Source: Scenedesmus sp. ARA3 (lineage: Eukaryota > Chlorophyta > Chlorophyceae > Sphaeropleales > Scenedesmaceae). Taken from it: a DNA stretch of 64,000 nt. The position numbers and the translations under genes were made by a program. Below the pieces are notes generated by a model. That model saw nothing but the letters and a program-made list of their open reading frames with translations, did not search any database and was not told the origin of the DNA. The stretch lies in NCBI GenBank assembly GCA_004335835.1, contig RWJK01001341.1, positions 62,001 to 126,000 of the forward strand, in the 5' to 3' direction. Shown here piece by piece: positions 23,109-35,017 of this stretch (within the stretch, counting starts at the first letter, position 1; each line of letters opens with the position of its first letter).

Positions 23109-25175
23109 GTTGATGAAAAGCCGCCTATACCAGACCAAAGAAAAACATAAAAATATTACGACTGAACGAGACAACGTGCTGAAGACAGGTACAGGATCGA
23201 CCGTCCAGCGCACAAACAGGGACCTGCGGTGAGGTGAACCCGGGGGCTGCAGCGCAGTGGCTTGCGGTGCTGTTACATAAAATAATACTGTTGCAGCTTT
23301 TGAAAGTTGATGCTATTGCTGTCAGCTGGCCGTACGTTCACCACGTGAATAGATGTTCAGCAGGCCCTGAGGGTGCATGTGCCGCACCATTGCCGGGCAC
23401 TGCTGGGCACTGCTGGGCACAATCTCGGCTGAAGTATCTGTGCTTCATTGTGCTGTCTGCTACTTCTTAGTATCAAGCAGTGCTGTGCTTGATGCGGCTG
23501 CTGCATTCAGCGCCATTTGAACACTGATCAAGCTGCAGACTGTTCAGCGTCGGACGCTGCAGGGGATGCAGGTGGCAAGTCAGGAGATTCGTTGTGCAGT
23601 TTCATCGGTAAGCGTGTAAGGGCTCGCACGGAATACAAGGGTTAGTTATAATGCCCTTCATCCAAGCTACACGCAAAGGCTTGCTGCCAAAACCACCAAC
23701 AGACTGAAAACTCTGGACTTCACAACCCGCAAGACATGCACAAAAGGCATGTATGCATTACTACGTCCTTTTACGTGAACTGATGAACCATCACATGCTG
23801 AATAAACACTATGCTGTATCTCTAGACAGCAAAGACATGTGGAACAGTTGCTGCACAAACCATAACCATGGTTTACTGCCATACCAGCTACCTATCCTGC
23901 AGCCTGTTGTGCCACAACACACTGTGTGGTGGTGGCACCAATATTCCGGCATTATTCAGCCACACTTGCGCAGCAGAGCTGCACTGCACACTCAAATTTC
24001 GCTGCATAAGAAGCAAACATCGTAATAAACCACACAACACCCTAGCAGCTAGGCCATGCTGCCCATGCAAGCCTTGCACCTTGAAGGTGTGGCAAACTTT
24101 CTGGCGCGTTATGATGACAGCAAACCACAGAAGGTGGCCGTTCAACGCTTGTTGACCAACAATAAGGCCCTGTTAGAGTGCAACTGAGCTGCAATGTCAA
24201 TCACCAACAATCCTCACCCAACAACCAAGTTATTCACTGGGACCACTGCGCAGAGAGCAGTTTGCTCACACCCAATAATGCAGCTTAAGATCTTAGCTGC
24301 TGTACGGGAAATGCAACTGCGAATGCAACTGGGACCATGGCAGTACAACCGCTACTGTCAAGTCTACAATGCATGCAGCCTGCCTGGGATGGCAAGACTA
24401 TAACCAAATGCTCTACCCTCTAAAATGCTGTCAATGCAGCAGCCTGCTGTGATAGCGCACACGTGTACTGTTCGCACATCAACAATGAACCCTTATGCGC
24501 CATGCACCTGGGGTGATCTCTGACCGAGGAGTGTCACACCTGCCGCACAAGCAGCACACCAACGCTGGCATATCTGTGCCAACAGGCCTTACATTTGTAT
24601 GCGGAACGCAGGCGACACTCTTGCTGCAAGACCTAGAAAATAGACTAGAGGTTCTGCACAAGAATCCATATCACAAACCCGCCAGTCTCAAACACCCTGC
24701 CACACACAACAACCGTCTAGTGAGCCGCGCGTGTATTCATGGCGTGTACAAAGGCACCAAGCGGTCTGGCTGCTACGACTCAATGAATCAGAGTGGCGTG
24801 CCAGCGGAGTCCTTCGACTCCAAGCCATACTCCAATCTACTACAACAAGCCATACTCCAATCTGCTAAAAAACAAACATCGGGACTGCAGCGGCCGCTAA
24901 TCAGGCTGGCTCGACCGCTGCAGTCGTCAATAACAAACTTGGCGCTGGGCTTGTAAAAGTTGGCCAGCCGCTACCGCTGCTGACAGTATGTCAGCATCGT
25001 AATTCAGGTTGTAGCCACACATGCAGCGCCGTTCATTACTGCTCACCACCATCACAGCATCTGCTAATACCAGCCTGTCACGGCCAGCTAGGAAGCATCA
25101 TCCTTCGAGAGTGCTGGTGTTTTGGCTTCACTCTGCTGAGAACAACAATGCGCAACCAGCAGCAACTAGGCTTGC
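23109..25175. other. No gene recognised; 3' flank of the PAN gene and upstream region of SSS
   Basis: The left part is upstream of the SSS start. The right part follows the stop of the PAN/Apple gene on the minus strand. One clear element is an echo at 24886-24960 that repeats the last ~60 bases of the PAN gene's final coding exon (coding FYKPS..KFVIDDCSG). No other frame is convincing. Confidence 0.45.
24886..24960 (-). repeat. Echo of the end of the last PAN-gene exon
   Basis: The minus strand repeats the sequence coding NFYKPSAKFVIDDCSG, which in the real exon (25789-25176) directly precedes the stop. It lies about 220 bp beyond that stop. Confidence 0.8.
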
Positions 25176-25621
25176 TCACCCACTGCAGTCGTCAATCACA
25201 AACTTGCAGCTGCTGGGCTTGTAAAAGTCAACCAGCCGCCCACGCGTAGGATCTGTAGACCCCGCAAACCCTAAAACACGCTCTTTAACATCCTCACAAG
25301 CTACGCCCTGCCGCCCCTTGAAGATAGGCACGCCCGGCGCTGCTACGCTGTCAGCCAGCATTCGGTTGCTGCCCGCCTGCACAACAATCCTGAAGCGAGG
25401 GAACGGCCTGTCCTCAGTATCACCTACCAGCACACACCCAGCGAGCTTGCTGCTGCTGACATCAACCAGAGAGCTGCTGCTGCTGCTGCTGCTGCTGCCA
25501 TTTACAGCCTCTCTGCTGCTGCTGCTGCCAGCAGTGCTGCCGGAGAGATCGACACTCTTTGGCACCACAAACTTTCCATCAGCCACACGCACCACCGCAA
25601 CATACTGCCCAGTCATCTGGC

Positions 25622-25654
<33 letters not shown>

Positions 25655-28600
25655 TGCTCTTGGGGCGTGGCCGGATGAATTGGTTGTCTGTGAGGCCCCG
25701 AATGGTTGCCCAGCCGTTAGTGATGTACACGTTGCTGAACTGCTCCGGCCCACTCTCCTCACCCTGCCAGGTCCAGTTGGCAGTGAACTCTGCAGCAGCG
25801 GCAGCAGCGGCAGCAGCAGGGCAGCAGCAGTTGTGGTGATTTAGTACAGGGGCGACTCACTCCAGCTGCATTTCAGCAGCACAGCATGACTTAAAGAAAG
25901 CAGGAGCGGTTGGCAGGGGAGCGAAGGGCAGGCGTTGAGCAATTGGCGTTGTTGAAATGGTCCTCCCTAATCACGCCACAACAGGTCATGGAGCAGTAGG
26001 CAGAAGCAGAGACCCACAAATACCCCCAAGGCACCGACTCCCGCAGGATGTTGAACTGGTCTTGCCTGCAACGGCTGCCCATGGCGAGGACAGACACAAG
26101 CCGCACAGACACACGGACACACAGACACACAGACAACCCCACACGCGCAGCCTCACCCAGTATGGCAATGTTGAACTGGTCCTCCCTGCAGCGGCTGTCC
26201 ACGGTGAGGAACTGCGTGCTGTCGTCCCCGGGGTACAGGCACGGGTTGCCGCCACTGCCAGCAGCAGCAGCACCCTGCTGGCCTTTTGGTGGCGCTGGCG
26301 GCTGTGCTGCAGGGCTGGGGCTGGGGTTGGATGCGGGAGAGGTGGCTACAGCAGCACTCGGGGATTGGCTGGTCTGTGATTGAGGGCTGCTGGGGGGAGG
26401 AGAGGTGCTTGGGGTGGGACTGCTGGACGGGGCTGGGGAGGTGGAGGGCCCTGCAGCTGCTGCTGCTGCAGGTGCAGTGCTGCTTGTCATGGGGCTTGAT
26501 GGTGCTGCTGCTGCTGCTGCTGGTGTAGGAGGTGGTGGGCTAGCATTACTGCTAGGTGTTGCCCCTGTCGTTGGAGAAGGTGCTGCCGCGCTGCTTGCTA
26601 CAGCAGGAGAGGCCTGGCTGGGTGGTGGGCTGCTGCTGGGAGGGGGTGGCTGCGCAGCTGCTGCTGCTGCTGGTGCTGCTTCTGTAGTCCAAGGTAGCCA
26701 GGTGTGTTGGGTTGTGCCGTGCACGAAGCCCCAGCCCCACTGCAGCTTGCGCCCCAGGGGCTGCAGATCTGCAAGTGGCCATAACAGTAGATGGTTTGAG
26801 ATGGCAGCGGAGGGTGAGGCTGCTGTGCAGCAATACATGTGCATGTTGCATATGCATGGTGCGGGCTGCAGGGTTTGTACATGCAGAGGGCAGCATGCTC
26901 CGCACCATCTGCAGCAAGATATGCTCCTAACTGTTATGTGATGTGGAATAATAGTCGTAGAGTGAACTGTCCACAGCTCTGACAAAGCCAGTACATGAAC
27001 AGCAGCAGCTGCAACTGTGGTACTATGTAGCAGCACCAGGGAAGGAGTGCCTCACCAGTGTTATCTGCTGCATAGATCCCTTGAAACAGCAAGGCTATGC
27101 TGAAGACTGTTATGATGTATCGGCAGCCTCGTCTCGAGTGGCCTGTGCGCTTTGGCATGATGCTGTTTCGTGAACAAGCAGGATCTGATCGAAACTTGGG
27201 CTAAACCTCGTGATCATCAACCTTAAACGTACAATAACGATGCGTAGCTGTTTGGTATTGTTTGGAGATCGATCGCGTGCAGCGCTTGCCGTGCAGATGC
27301 TATTACGCAAGAGTGACAACTTTGGACCGCGGGAAATGCGTGGCTGCATGCCCTGTTTCCCCTTCTGCAAAGCAGCGAGCACCAGGCGCTTGCTGTGGCT
27401 GCAGTCCCCACCTAATTGCAATAAATGTTTCGGAGCAGTGGGCATTGATTACTCCTGCCACTCTGCAGTATGATCTGGTCTGGTACCGTACAGACCAGAC
27501 ACAAGTATTGCAGCGCTGCGCGCAGCATGCCAGCCTGTTTGGAGAAGATTGTATGCAACGCGCTTTACTGCAAGACAGGTGTAGGTCGGCATCTTGCTCT
27601 GAACAGTCTATGCATCAGCAGCCTGGCATGCAGCACTACGCATGGAGCCACAGCCAACAGCGTTGCTGGACTGCTTACAAGCGGCTACGATTGCAAGCAA
27701 ATGCCATTCTCCTGTCAACAAAGCCCGAACATGCTGCTGTTGCTGCCAATCATACATGGCATCGGGTGAACAGTTGTATGCCTGCCAGCACCAGCACCAG
27801 CAGCACTGCCATTGTCTAGCAATGCAGCGGGGATTTCTCACTGCACAGGCACGGTCAAGTTGGCTGCATTACAGCAGTAGGGGTGACAGAGCACCCATTC
27901 CAAACGCCCGTCTGTCAGGTGCCATCCTTGCTGCGGCAGCATGGTGTGCAGGGATCACAGATGATGGGAACTGCCCGCACAGCACAATCTTCTTTCTTCC
28001 TTTCTTCTTTTTCAAACAGCAGCAGCACTTCTTCAGCGCCGCCTAAGAACAGCCACATAAGCAAACAAAGCAAATGATTGTTCGCTTTGTCAAAACAAAT
28101 AATACACCAGCAAGCACGCATCACCAGTAGTACCTCGGGCTCCAGCTGCCGTTGCGCAACTGCACGCCGGGTGGCAGCAGCACCCCTGACACCCACTGCG
28201 ACTTTATCGGCGCAGCAGGATGCCGCGCAAGAACAGCATCCGGCCGCCTGCCCCGCATGTTCACCTCTGGGCTAGCAGGAGCCTCGGTGAATTTGAGCCA
28301 GCAGTCCCCGCGCGTGTGCTTGTGCTTGTCTGGCTCAAAGCAGGCCTCTGCGCCGCAGAAGGTGAAGGCGTTGCAGGGCAGGTCCCGGAACGCGCCGTCT
28401 ACTTGGCCCGGCCGGTGCTTCCAGCAGGCTTTGGCACATTCCTGCAAGCAGCAGAACAAAGCATGGAAGCACATGATACAGTGCAGGGCAGGTCCCGGAA
28501 GGCACCGTCTACTTGGCCTGGCCGGTGGTTCCAGCAGGCTTTGGCACATTCCTGCAAGCAGCAGAGCAGAAAGCATGGCGGAAAACATCATCCAGTGCAG

Positions 28601-30341
28601 CGCAGGTCCCAGAAGGCACCGTCTACTTGGCCCGGCCGGTGCTTCCAGCAGGCTTTTGCACATTCCTGCAAGCAGCTGAACCAAAAAGCATGGCGGAAAA
28701 CATTAACCATTACAGGGCAGGTCCCAGAAGGCTCCGTCTACCTGGCCTGGCCGGTGCTTCCAGCAGGCTTTAGCGCATTCCTGCAAGCAGCAGAGCAGAA
28801 AGCATGGCAAAAAGCATCATCCAGCGCAGGGCAGGTCCCGGAAGGCGCCGTCCACATGGCCTGGCCGGTGCTTCCAGCAGGCTTTTGCACATTCCTGCAA
28901 GCAGCAGAGCAGAAAGCACGGCGGAAAACATCATCCAGTGCAGCGCAGGTCCCAGAAGGCGCCGTCTCCTTGGCCCGGCCGGTGCTTCCAGCAGGCTTTG
29001 GCACATTCCTGCAAGCAGCAGAGCAGAAAGCATGGCGGAAACATCAACCAGTGCAGGGCAGGTCCCGAAAGGCGCCGTCTACTTGGCCTGGCCGGTGCTT
29101 CCAGCAGGCCTTCGCACATTCAAGCAAGCAGCGGAGCAAAAAGCATGGCAAGAAAACATCATCCAGTGCAGCGCAGGTCCTGAAAGGCGCGTCCACCTTG
29201 CCTGGCCCGTGCCTGCGGCAGGCTCTGGCACACTCTTGCAAGCAGAAAAAGGCGGGGACTGACGCACAGCACGGCGGCATTTGGTGCAGAGCGAACAGCA
29301 GGCGCCTGCGGCTGCTTTCAGTGCTACCTGAGTGAGTGGACAACTCAGGCAAGCATTCATCTGGTTGTATCGAGGCCAGCAGTATGAGCTGCTTGTGGCG
29401 CTAAGCACACTTCTGCAAGCGCAGTGCATGAAGCAGTTGCTGCAGGTGTTGACCGCTGTGCTTGCAGGCCCTCTTGAACATCGCTGTTGCAACCAAACTC
29501 TTCAACACCCAAGGCCATACTTATGCCGTGCTCCAGAAGCAGCTGCTGGCGCAGACAGTGGGTTGGTGCTGAGCAGCTTCGTGTCCCTGCTCTGCTGTGC
29601 CACACATAGTAGCGATCGAGATTCAAAGGCACAGCAGCTCACACTGTTACCACCGCGGCATCACGCACCTGTGCTGTCTCCCGCTTGTGGTTGATGCCCC
29701 ACTTCACCGCCACGCCATCATAGTCTGCTTGTGGCTCAATGTGTACTACCAAGTCATGGTAGCTGCCGCCTGCTGCAGTGTATTGCCTGTACCATCGCGC
29801 TGTCGGGGACTGCACTATGCAGCTGACGTTGACGTGCGCGTAAGCATCCACAGCTGGGCTGCCGCAAACCCTGCGTAGAGGTGTTGAAAAAGATGGAGGC
29901 AATGTTTGTGGGCCATGCGACAGCATCTGCTGCTGTTGTGTTGGGTTCTGCTGCGGAGTGCGGCGAGGCTGACCAACAATCCATCTTGGCTGCAGCAATG
30001 CGGTGCACTGCTCCATGCCTGTGATGAAGCATACCCGGGAGAACGAGCTGGTGCACCGTCAAAGAAAGGTGGCTCGGCATTGGCAGCATGGCAAGTTGTT
30101 GGGATGGTGGTTGGGATGACACCTGCTACTGCGCTGCTGCTACTGCTGTTGCTCACCTTGTCTCCAAGAGCAACTGCAGTGGCAGGTCTGCTATGCTTAC
30201 AGGCTGCTGTTGTGTTTCACTTAGCGAGGCATGATGAAGGCCTATGATGCGGAAGAAGTTGAAGATCACTAGTCCTACAGTCGCTGAAGCGATGAACGTG
30301 GTCAGGTGGCCCCATAAGTCCTCATGCTCTGCCCGCGTCAT
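25176..30341 (-). CDS. Membrane-anchored PAN/Apple-like protein with Pro/Ser-rich linker
   Basis: Predicted type II membrane or secreted surface protein of unknown function. Exons supported on the minus strand: 30341-30157, 29870-29669, one beginning at a CAG acceptor just upstream of VALKAAAGACCSLC (~29330-29270), 28441-28134, a Pro-rich exon from ~26780 to 26157, and 25789-25176. The start ATG at 30341 gives a short head and one hydrophobic span (TTFIASATVGLVIFNFF). A luminal region follows with WYRQYTAAGGSYHDLVVHIE. The Cys-rich segment has GACCSLCTKC, ECAKACWKH, CNAFTFCGAEACF, CWLKF and QWVSGVLLP, resembling algal PAN/Apple domains. A long PPPPSSSPPPSQ linker precedes a Cys domain (NPCLYPGDDSTQF) and an unrecognised C-terminal domain (NWTWQGEESGPEQFSNVYIT). 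The join between 28134 and the Pro-rich exon does not keep phase, so an exon is missing or a boundary is wrong. One gene is likely, but two cannot be excluded. Confidence 0.65.
25955..26180 (-). repeat. Three copies of a short exon edge in the PAN gene
   Basis: An AG acceptor followed by sequence coding REDQFN, QDQFN or REDHFN occurs three times, near 26180, 26065 and 25965. Between them lies a CA/GT-rich stretch at 26095-26150. The copy nearest 26157 continues in phase to the last exon. Confidence 0.65.
28480..29250 (-). repeat. Seven-copy ladder of a PAN exon start, period about 114 bp
   Basis: The acceptor of the real exon (28441) and its first ~75 bases (coding ECAKACWKHRPGQVDGAFRD) recur in the upstream intron. 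The acceptors lie near 28551, 28665, 28780, 28894, 29009, 29121 and 29235, a spacing of 109-115 bp. Five copies keep CTTGCAG or CTGCAG before GAATG/GARTG. Most copies run into TGA after the CTGCACTGG-like end, so none encodes the full domain. The two most distal copies are the most diverged. Confidence 0.95.
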
Positions 30342-32937
30342 TACAGCTGCATGTGCCTAAAATATTATGCACTATAAGATGCTGAAGCGCAGAATCTACG
30401 CTGGCAGGGATCAAGAAGCAGCAGCAGGCAGCAGCGATTCAATTAAACAGTGCCGGCACTACACGGGGCCTAGCAAGTGCTTCCGCTGGGTGCAATGTCA
30501 GCTAAGCTGACTCAGCTTGGTCGTTACCGTAATACATTTGCTCTCATGAGCGCACCTGGGCGCGCCTTGCGAAGCCTGGACCATCAATACTGCACATGCA
30601 GCACAGTTGAAAGGGTTGTGCCTGTTGAACTTCACAGTCAATCAGCCAGTCAACGCGTTCATGCAAGCACGTTACAGCATAAAAAGTTGAAGACAATACA
30701 AACCCCACATCAGACACAGCCAACCATCTGCACAGATTGACAGCCAAGGCAGGGCTGCGGGAGCACACATTCAAAGCACATCGACGCAAGATGCAGCTGG
30801 AGAGCCATTTGGCAATAATGGCATGGTAGCGCATCAATCCTTTGTGAAATTTGAACTCGCTCAAACACACACGCTCTGGGCAGGGAAGCTACATAGACAA
30901 TAATCCCAAACGTGCAAGAGCCCTGCCACTGATCTGCCGGTGGTAACAACCAGACCAAGCGTACAAAAGTTCCTCGATATCTGAGCCCTGATAAACTAGC
31001 TGTGCTGGCGGCTTAAGCTCCTGGTAATGCTGCAGACACTTGGTGCAAAAGCACACGCGCGAGATAACGCGCCTCATGCGCACAGTACGCAGTATGTGGG
31101 TAAGCTGCACAACCAACCGACTGCATGCAAACAATTCTGAAACGACACAACCCCAACTTGATATAACACGATCCAACCATCAGCATTGGCCAGCGCATGC
31201 ACGCACAGCCAGCGACCTCCACCATAACCAAGTAACCTGAACGCAGCAGAAGCAACAGCAGCTCAGCTGCTAGATCTCCTCTGGATCTGTGACCACGTGC
31301 CTCCTTGTGCTGTGCTGCCAGCACAGGCAGTTGTAGAACACCACTGCTGAGGGGTCATGAAATGAAAGGAGCAGAAATTGCCCAGGCTGAGGTTCACTGC
31401 TCTCAGAGCACTGGAGTCCAGTGAAGTCACACCTGTCAGCTGGCGATGAACAGCTGTCCGCCCATAACCACGAGTCGAAAAATTGGTTTGAATGTCAAGT
31501 ACCAGCACGGCAGTTGACAACCAAACAGCACCATCACGCAGCAGCACAGCTTACCTCTGCTCGCACTGTGTGCGGCTGTAACACGCTAACACAAGGAGTG
31601 AGGCAGCCATGAGGGGTGTTGTACCACACCGAAAACATGCCCCACCCCTTGAAATCAGGGAACATGCAGCTCAGCAGGCCAGCCCGTGCCCCGCCTCACA
31701 TGCTGCACACTAACAAGGTGCCATCAGCAAAGCGCCAAAACCCCAATGAACAGAACCACAAAACTGCAAAGCGGCAACCCCCCAAAGAACAGAACCACAA
31801 AACTGCTACCCCCTTGGTGCCTGCAATGGGTGCAGCAGACACAAATTGCAAGAATGCTGGCTGTCTGGAATGCATTGATCATGGCGGATAGCCACTCATT
31901 AGCAGCAGGGTGACAGCAAGGTTGAGTGCATAGACAGCACATGACAGATTGCTGGATGTGCACGTTCAATTGGTGAGGTTGCGCATAAGAAGGGTGATAT
32001 GAGGCAGCTACATGCGTAAAAGGCCAGTAGGTGATGGCAGCACATCTACTGTGCAAGCACGACGTCAAAGCTTGAGAATTAGAAGATGCAGCCATGATAG
32101 CATGCATGTACTGTGAGCCAGGTATGTATGTATGTATGTGTGCTTGGCCCTCCAATGCCAGCATCTGCAAGAGGACCTCCCAGCCGCTAATCAAGCTCAA
32201 AACAACCCCCAGCAACTTCAAACTGCCGCCTTAACTACATAGAATATCTTGCACCCCTGAAGATGGGATCGTCCGTCAGAACACCCGTCAGAACACCTAA
32301 CAAACACATGCAGCATGTGCCATGCGGCTGCAGAGTAAGGCGCGTAAACGTGACATGCATCACGCACTCGATTGCAGCAGAATCACCGCCGTCACCACAT
32401 GCCACCACCCCAATAAGCACTGCCCAACAGCGGTAAACCCATGCTGGCGACCTTGGCAACCCAACATGCCTAGGCTTTTGGTTATTCACATCAACGGTGA
32501 CCCGTGTCATCAGCACGCCCCGACTGAACATCAGATGTTGATGAGTCCGATCAACACCATCTGTTCAAACAGCTTCCAGCAGCCTCTCATGCGCCTGCAA
32601 ACAGGCATCCGGCTCTCCTGCATTCGCCCTCCTCAGAATCGCCCACCCCTCCCTTCACACCCCTGCTGGACTAGACCCCCTGTGCGCCCCCTCACAATGT
32701 GCTATGCAAACAGCAACCACATCATTCACTGGCATGTCGGCTCGCCGTGATCAAGGCCCTAAACAGCCAAATCATCACACCACATCACTGAAAACAACGG
32801 ACAAACCCACTGCAAAGAAGCAAATATCACCTCCCTTGCACATGCGCATGCACGCAGGGAGACTGCCGAAGCTCAACCTCAACCCCAACATCCACCCGCC
32901 CGACAAGACCCCAAAAAAGCCAACCCCCAGGGGGTCC
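30342..32937. other. No gene recognised between PAN and TauE/SafE genes
   Basis: Contains the promoter side of the PAN gene at left and the probable 3' UTR of the TauE/SafE gene at right. It has a short GTAT/TATG run near 32121-32138. No frame shows conserved domains or plausible splice-joined exons. Confidence 0.4.
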
Positions 32938-33257
32938 TCAGCACGCCAGCTTGTACAGCTTGAAAGCCACATTCGTGTGGTGCATCAGATCGATCACGCC
33001 AGGCGCACCATTGAACGCAATCAACAGCGGAATCGACGCCAGATTCCTCGCCACGGCCGCCACCATGATCAGGGATGGCCGGCCGGTCTTAGCAATCCAC
33101 GCATCCATCAGCCACTGCCCGAGAGGTGTGGTGAGAAGGTTGGCAATGCCGAATGCCAGACCGAAAGACAGCAGCAGCTGCCCGTTGAGCAGGTAGCTGA
33201 GGGAGCTGCAGGCGCTGGACACAAACAGTGCCAGCTTGAGCGTGGCGGCGGCAACCT

Positions 33258-33288
<31 letters not shown>

Positions 33289-34984
33289 GAGGGCAACAGG
33301 GTGGCAGTGTCAGCTTAAACTGCAGGCAAGTATGCGTGGAATTAACAACGGGCCCAGGGAAGCACATTGGAAGCCCACAACCCACTGCAGCAGGCATAGG
33401 CACGCCGTCCACATCAGCCTGCCGCATGTGTTATTTCTGTCTCAAATGACAACAAGATGACATGCCAAACGACAGCTTACCTGGGGGTGGCAGTTGAGGT
33501 GCAGCAGCAGTGGCGTGAGGAACAGTGTGTTGGGCGAGCAGCCTAGCAGGCCAGACACAAGCCCTACAACAAACATGCCGCCTGGCATGCACAGCAGCAG
33601 CGAGCGGCTCCACAAGATCTCATCGTAAGGCTGGTTCAGCTGCATGCTTGCAGCATCATCTGCTGCGCTGTCAGCTGCTGCTGGCTGCTGCGCGCTGCCT
33701 GCGGCAGCTGCAGCTGGGCTGCTGATGCAGTTGCTGCTGCTGCTGGTGCCGAGCACGTCTTCAGAGTCTGTGAGCCCAGAGCTGGTTGTTGAACCGCCGT
33801 CATCTTCTTTGCAGGCCTTGCAGTCTGAGGCATCTGCTGCTGCTGTTCCTATGCAGGCTGTGCTGCCTTGCTTCAACTGCTGCTGCTGCTGCTTGATGCA
33901 GCTGTGTGAACGATCTGCAGCAAGCACAATGTCAACGTCCTTCAATGCATCAGGTGTGGTGCCTGCACGGCTTGCTGCACTGCCGCCGGCCTTGTGTGGC
34001 AGCTCTGGCATCAACAGCAGCTGCTCTTCAACTGCTGCTGCCGCTGCTGCTGCTGCTGTTGCTCGCCACTGCAACCTCGTCGCTGCGAACGTCGCTGCTG
34101 CAGTGAACACCACAAACGCCCCAAGCACCACAAAATGCCCCACTCCGCACTGCGGCATCGTGGTTAGTAAGCCGTTCACCATGGCATACACAACAAAGCT
34201 TGCAAACACCAGCAGCAGCTGCTGCTTCGGCTGCTGCTGCCACCAGCGCGCCGCGCCAGCTGCAACGCTGCTGCCGGTGCGCTGCAGCCCTTGCCAGGTC
34301 AGCAGCTGCAGCAGCTGCTGCAGGAACTGCTGCAGCTTGCTGCTGCATGTAGCTTCCCCTGCTAGCTCTGCGAGCCCTGCTTCAATGTCTGCTGCTGCAT
34401 CTGCTGCATCTGCCTGACCAGCCTCTGCTTGCTTGCGCAGGCTCGCTCGCTTGCTGTACACCCTGCTCAGCGCTCGCAGCGAGGACTGACTCGCAAAGGG
34501 GCTATCAGACAGCAGCCCAAAGCTGTTTGACTGGCTGAGTGTGCTCTTCTGCTTGCCAGCCGACCCAAGCTGGGTGCCAGGTGACCCCATGTTGCTGCCG
34601 AGTGGATCCACATGCACCGGAGGTTCTTCAGGAATGGACTCTGCCGCGCGCTGCTGCCTGCGCCGCGGCGAGCCGCCCCGCGGTGAGCCGCCAAGCGGAG
34701 AGCCGCCATACGGCGAGCCACCGAGCGGAGATCCGCCAAGCGGCGACCCCATCCGCGGCGATCGGCCGGCTAGCTCATCAGCGTGCAGCAGCAGCTCGTG
34801 CTGTGCGCCGCCGCTGCCGCCGGTTACGCCGCCTTGGCGGCTCAGCATTCGAGCTAAGCTGGGTGCATGCACCAGCACATGCGCCAGATCAACTAGCTGC
34901 TGGCTGCTGGTAGACACCCCAATCACTGCGGGCTCCCTGTGCCGGCGGCCCATGCTGCGGCTGTGGCTGAATGCTGCCCTGTTG

Positions 34985-35017
<33 letters not shown>

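Noticed and set aside
28441..29250. Regular ~114-bp repeats that could look like a CRISPR-type or satellite array
   Set aside because: The repeated part is a coding exon start with its splice acceptor. Units are too long and diverge gradually, there are no short spacers, and the genome is eukaryotic.
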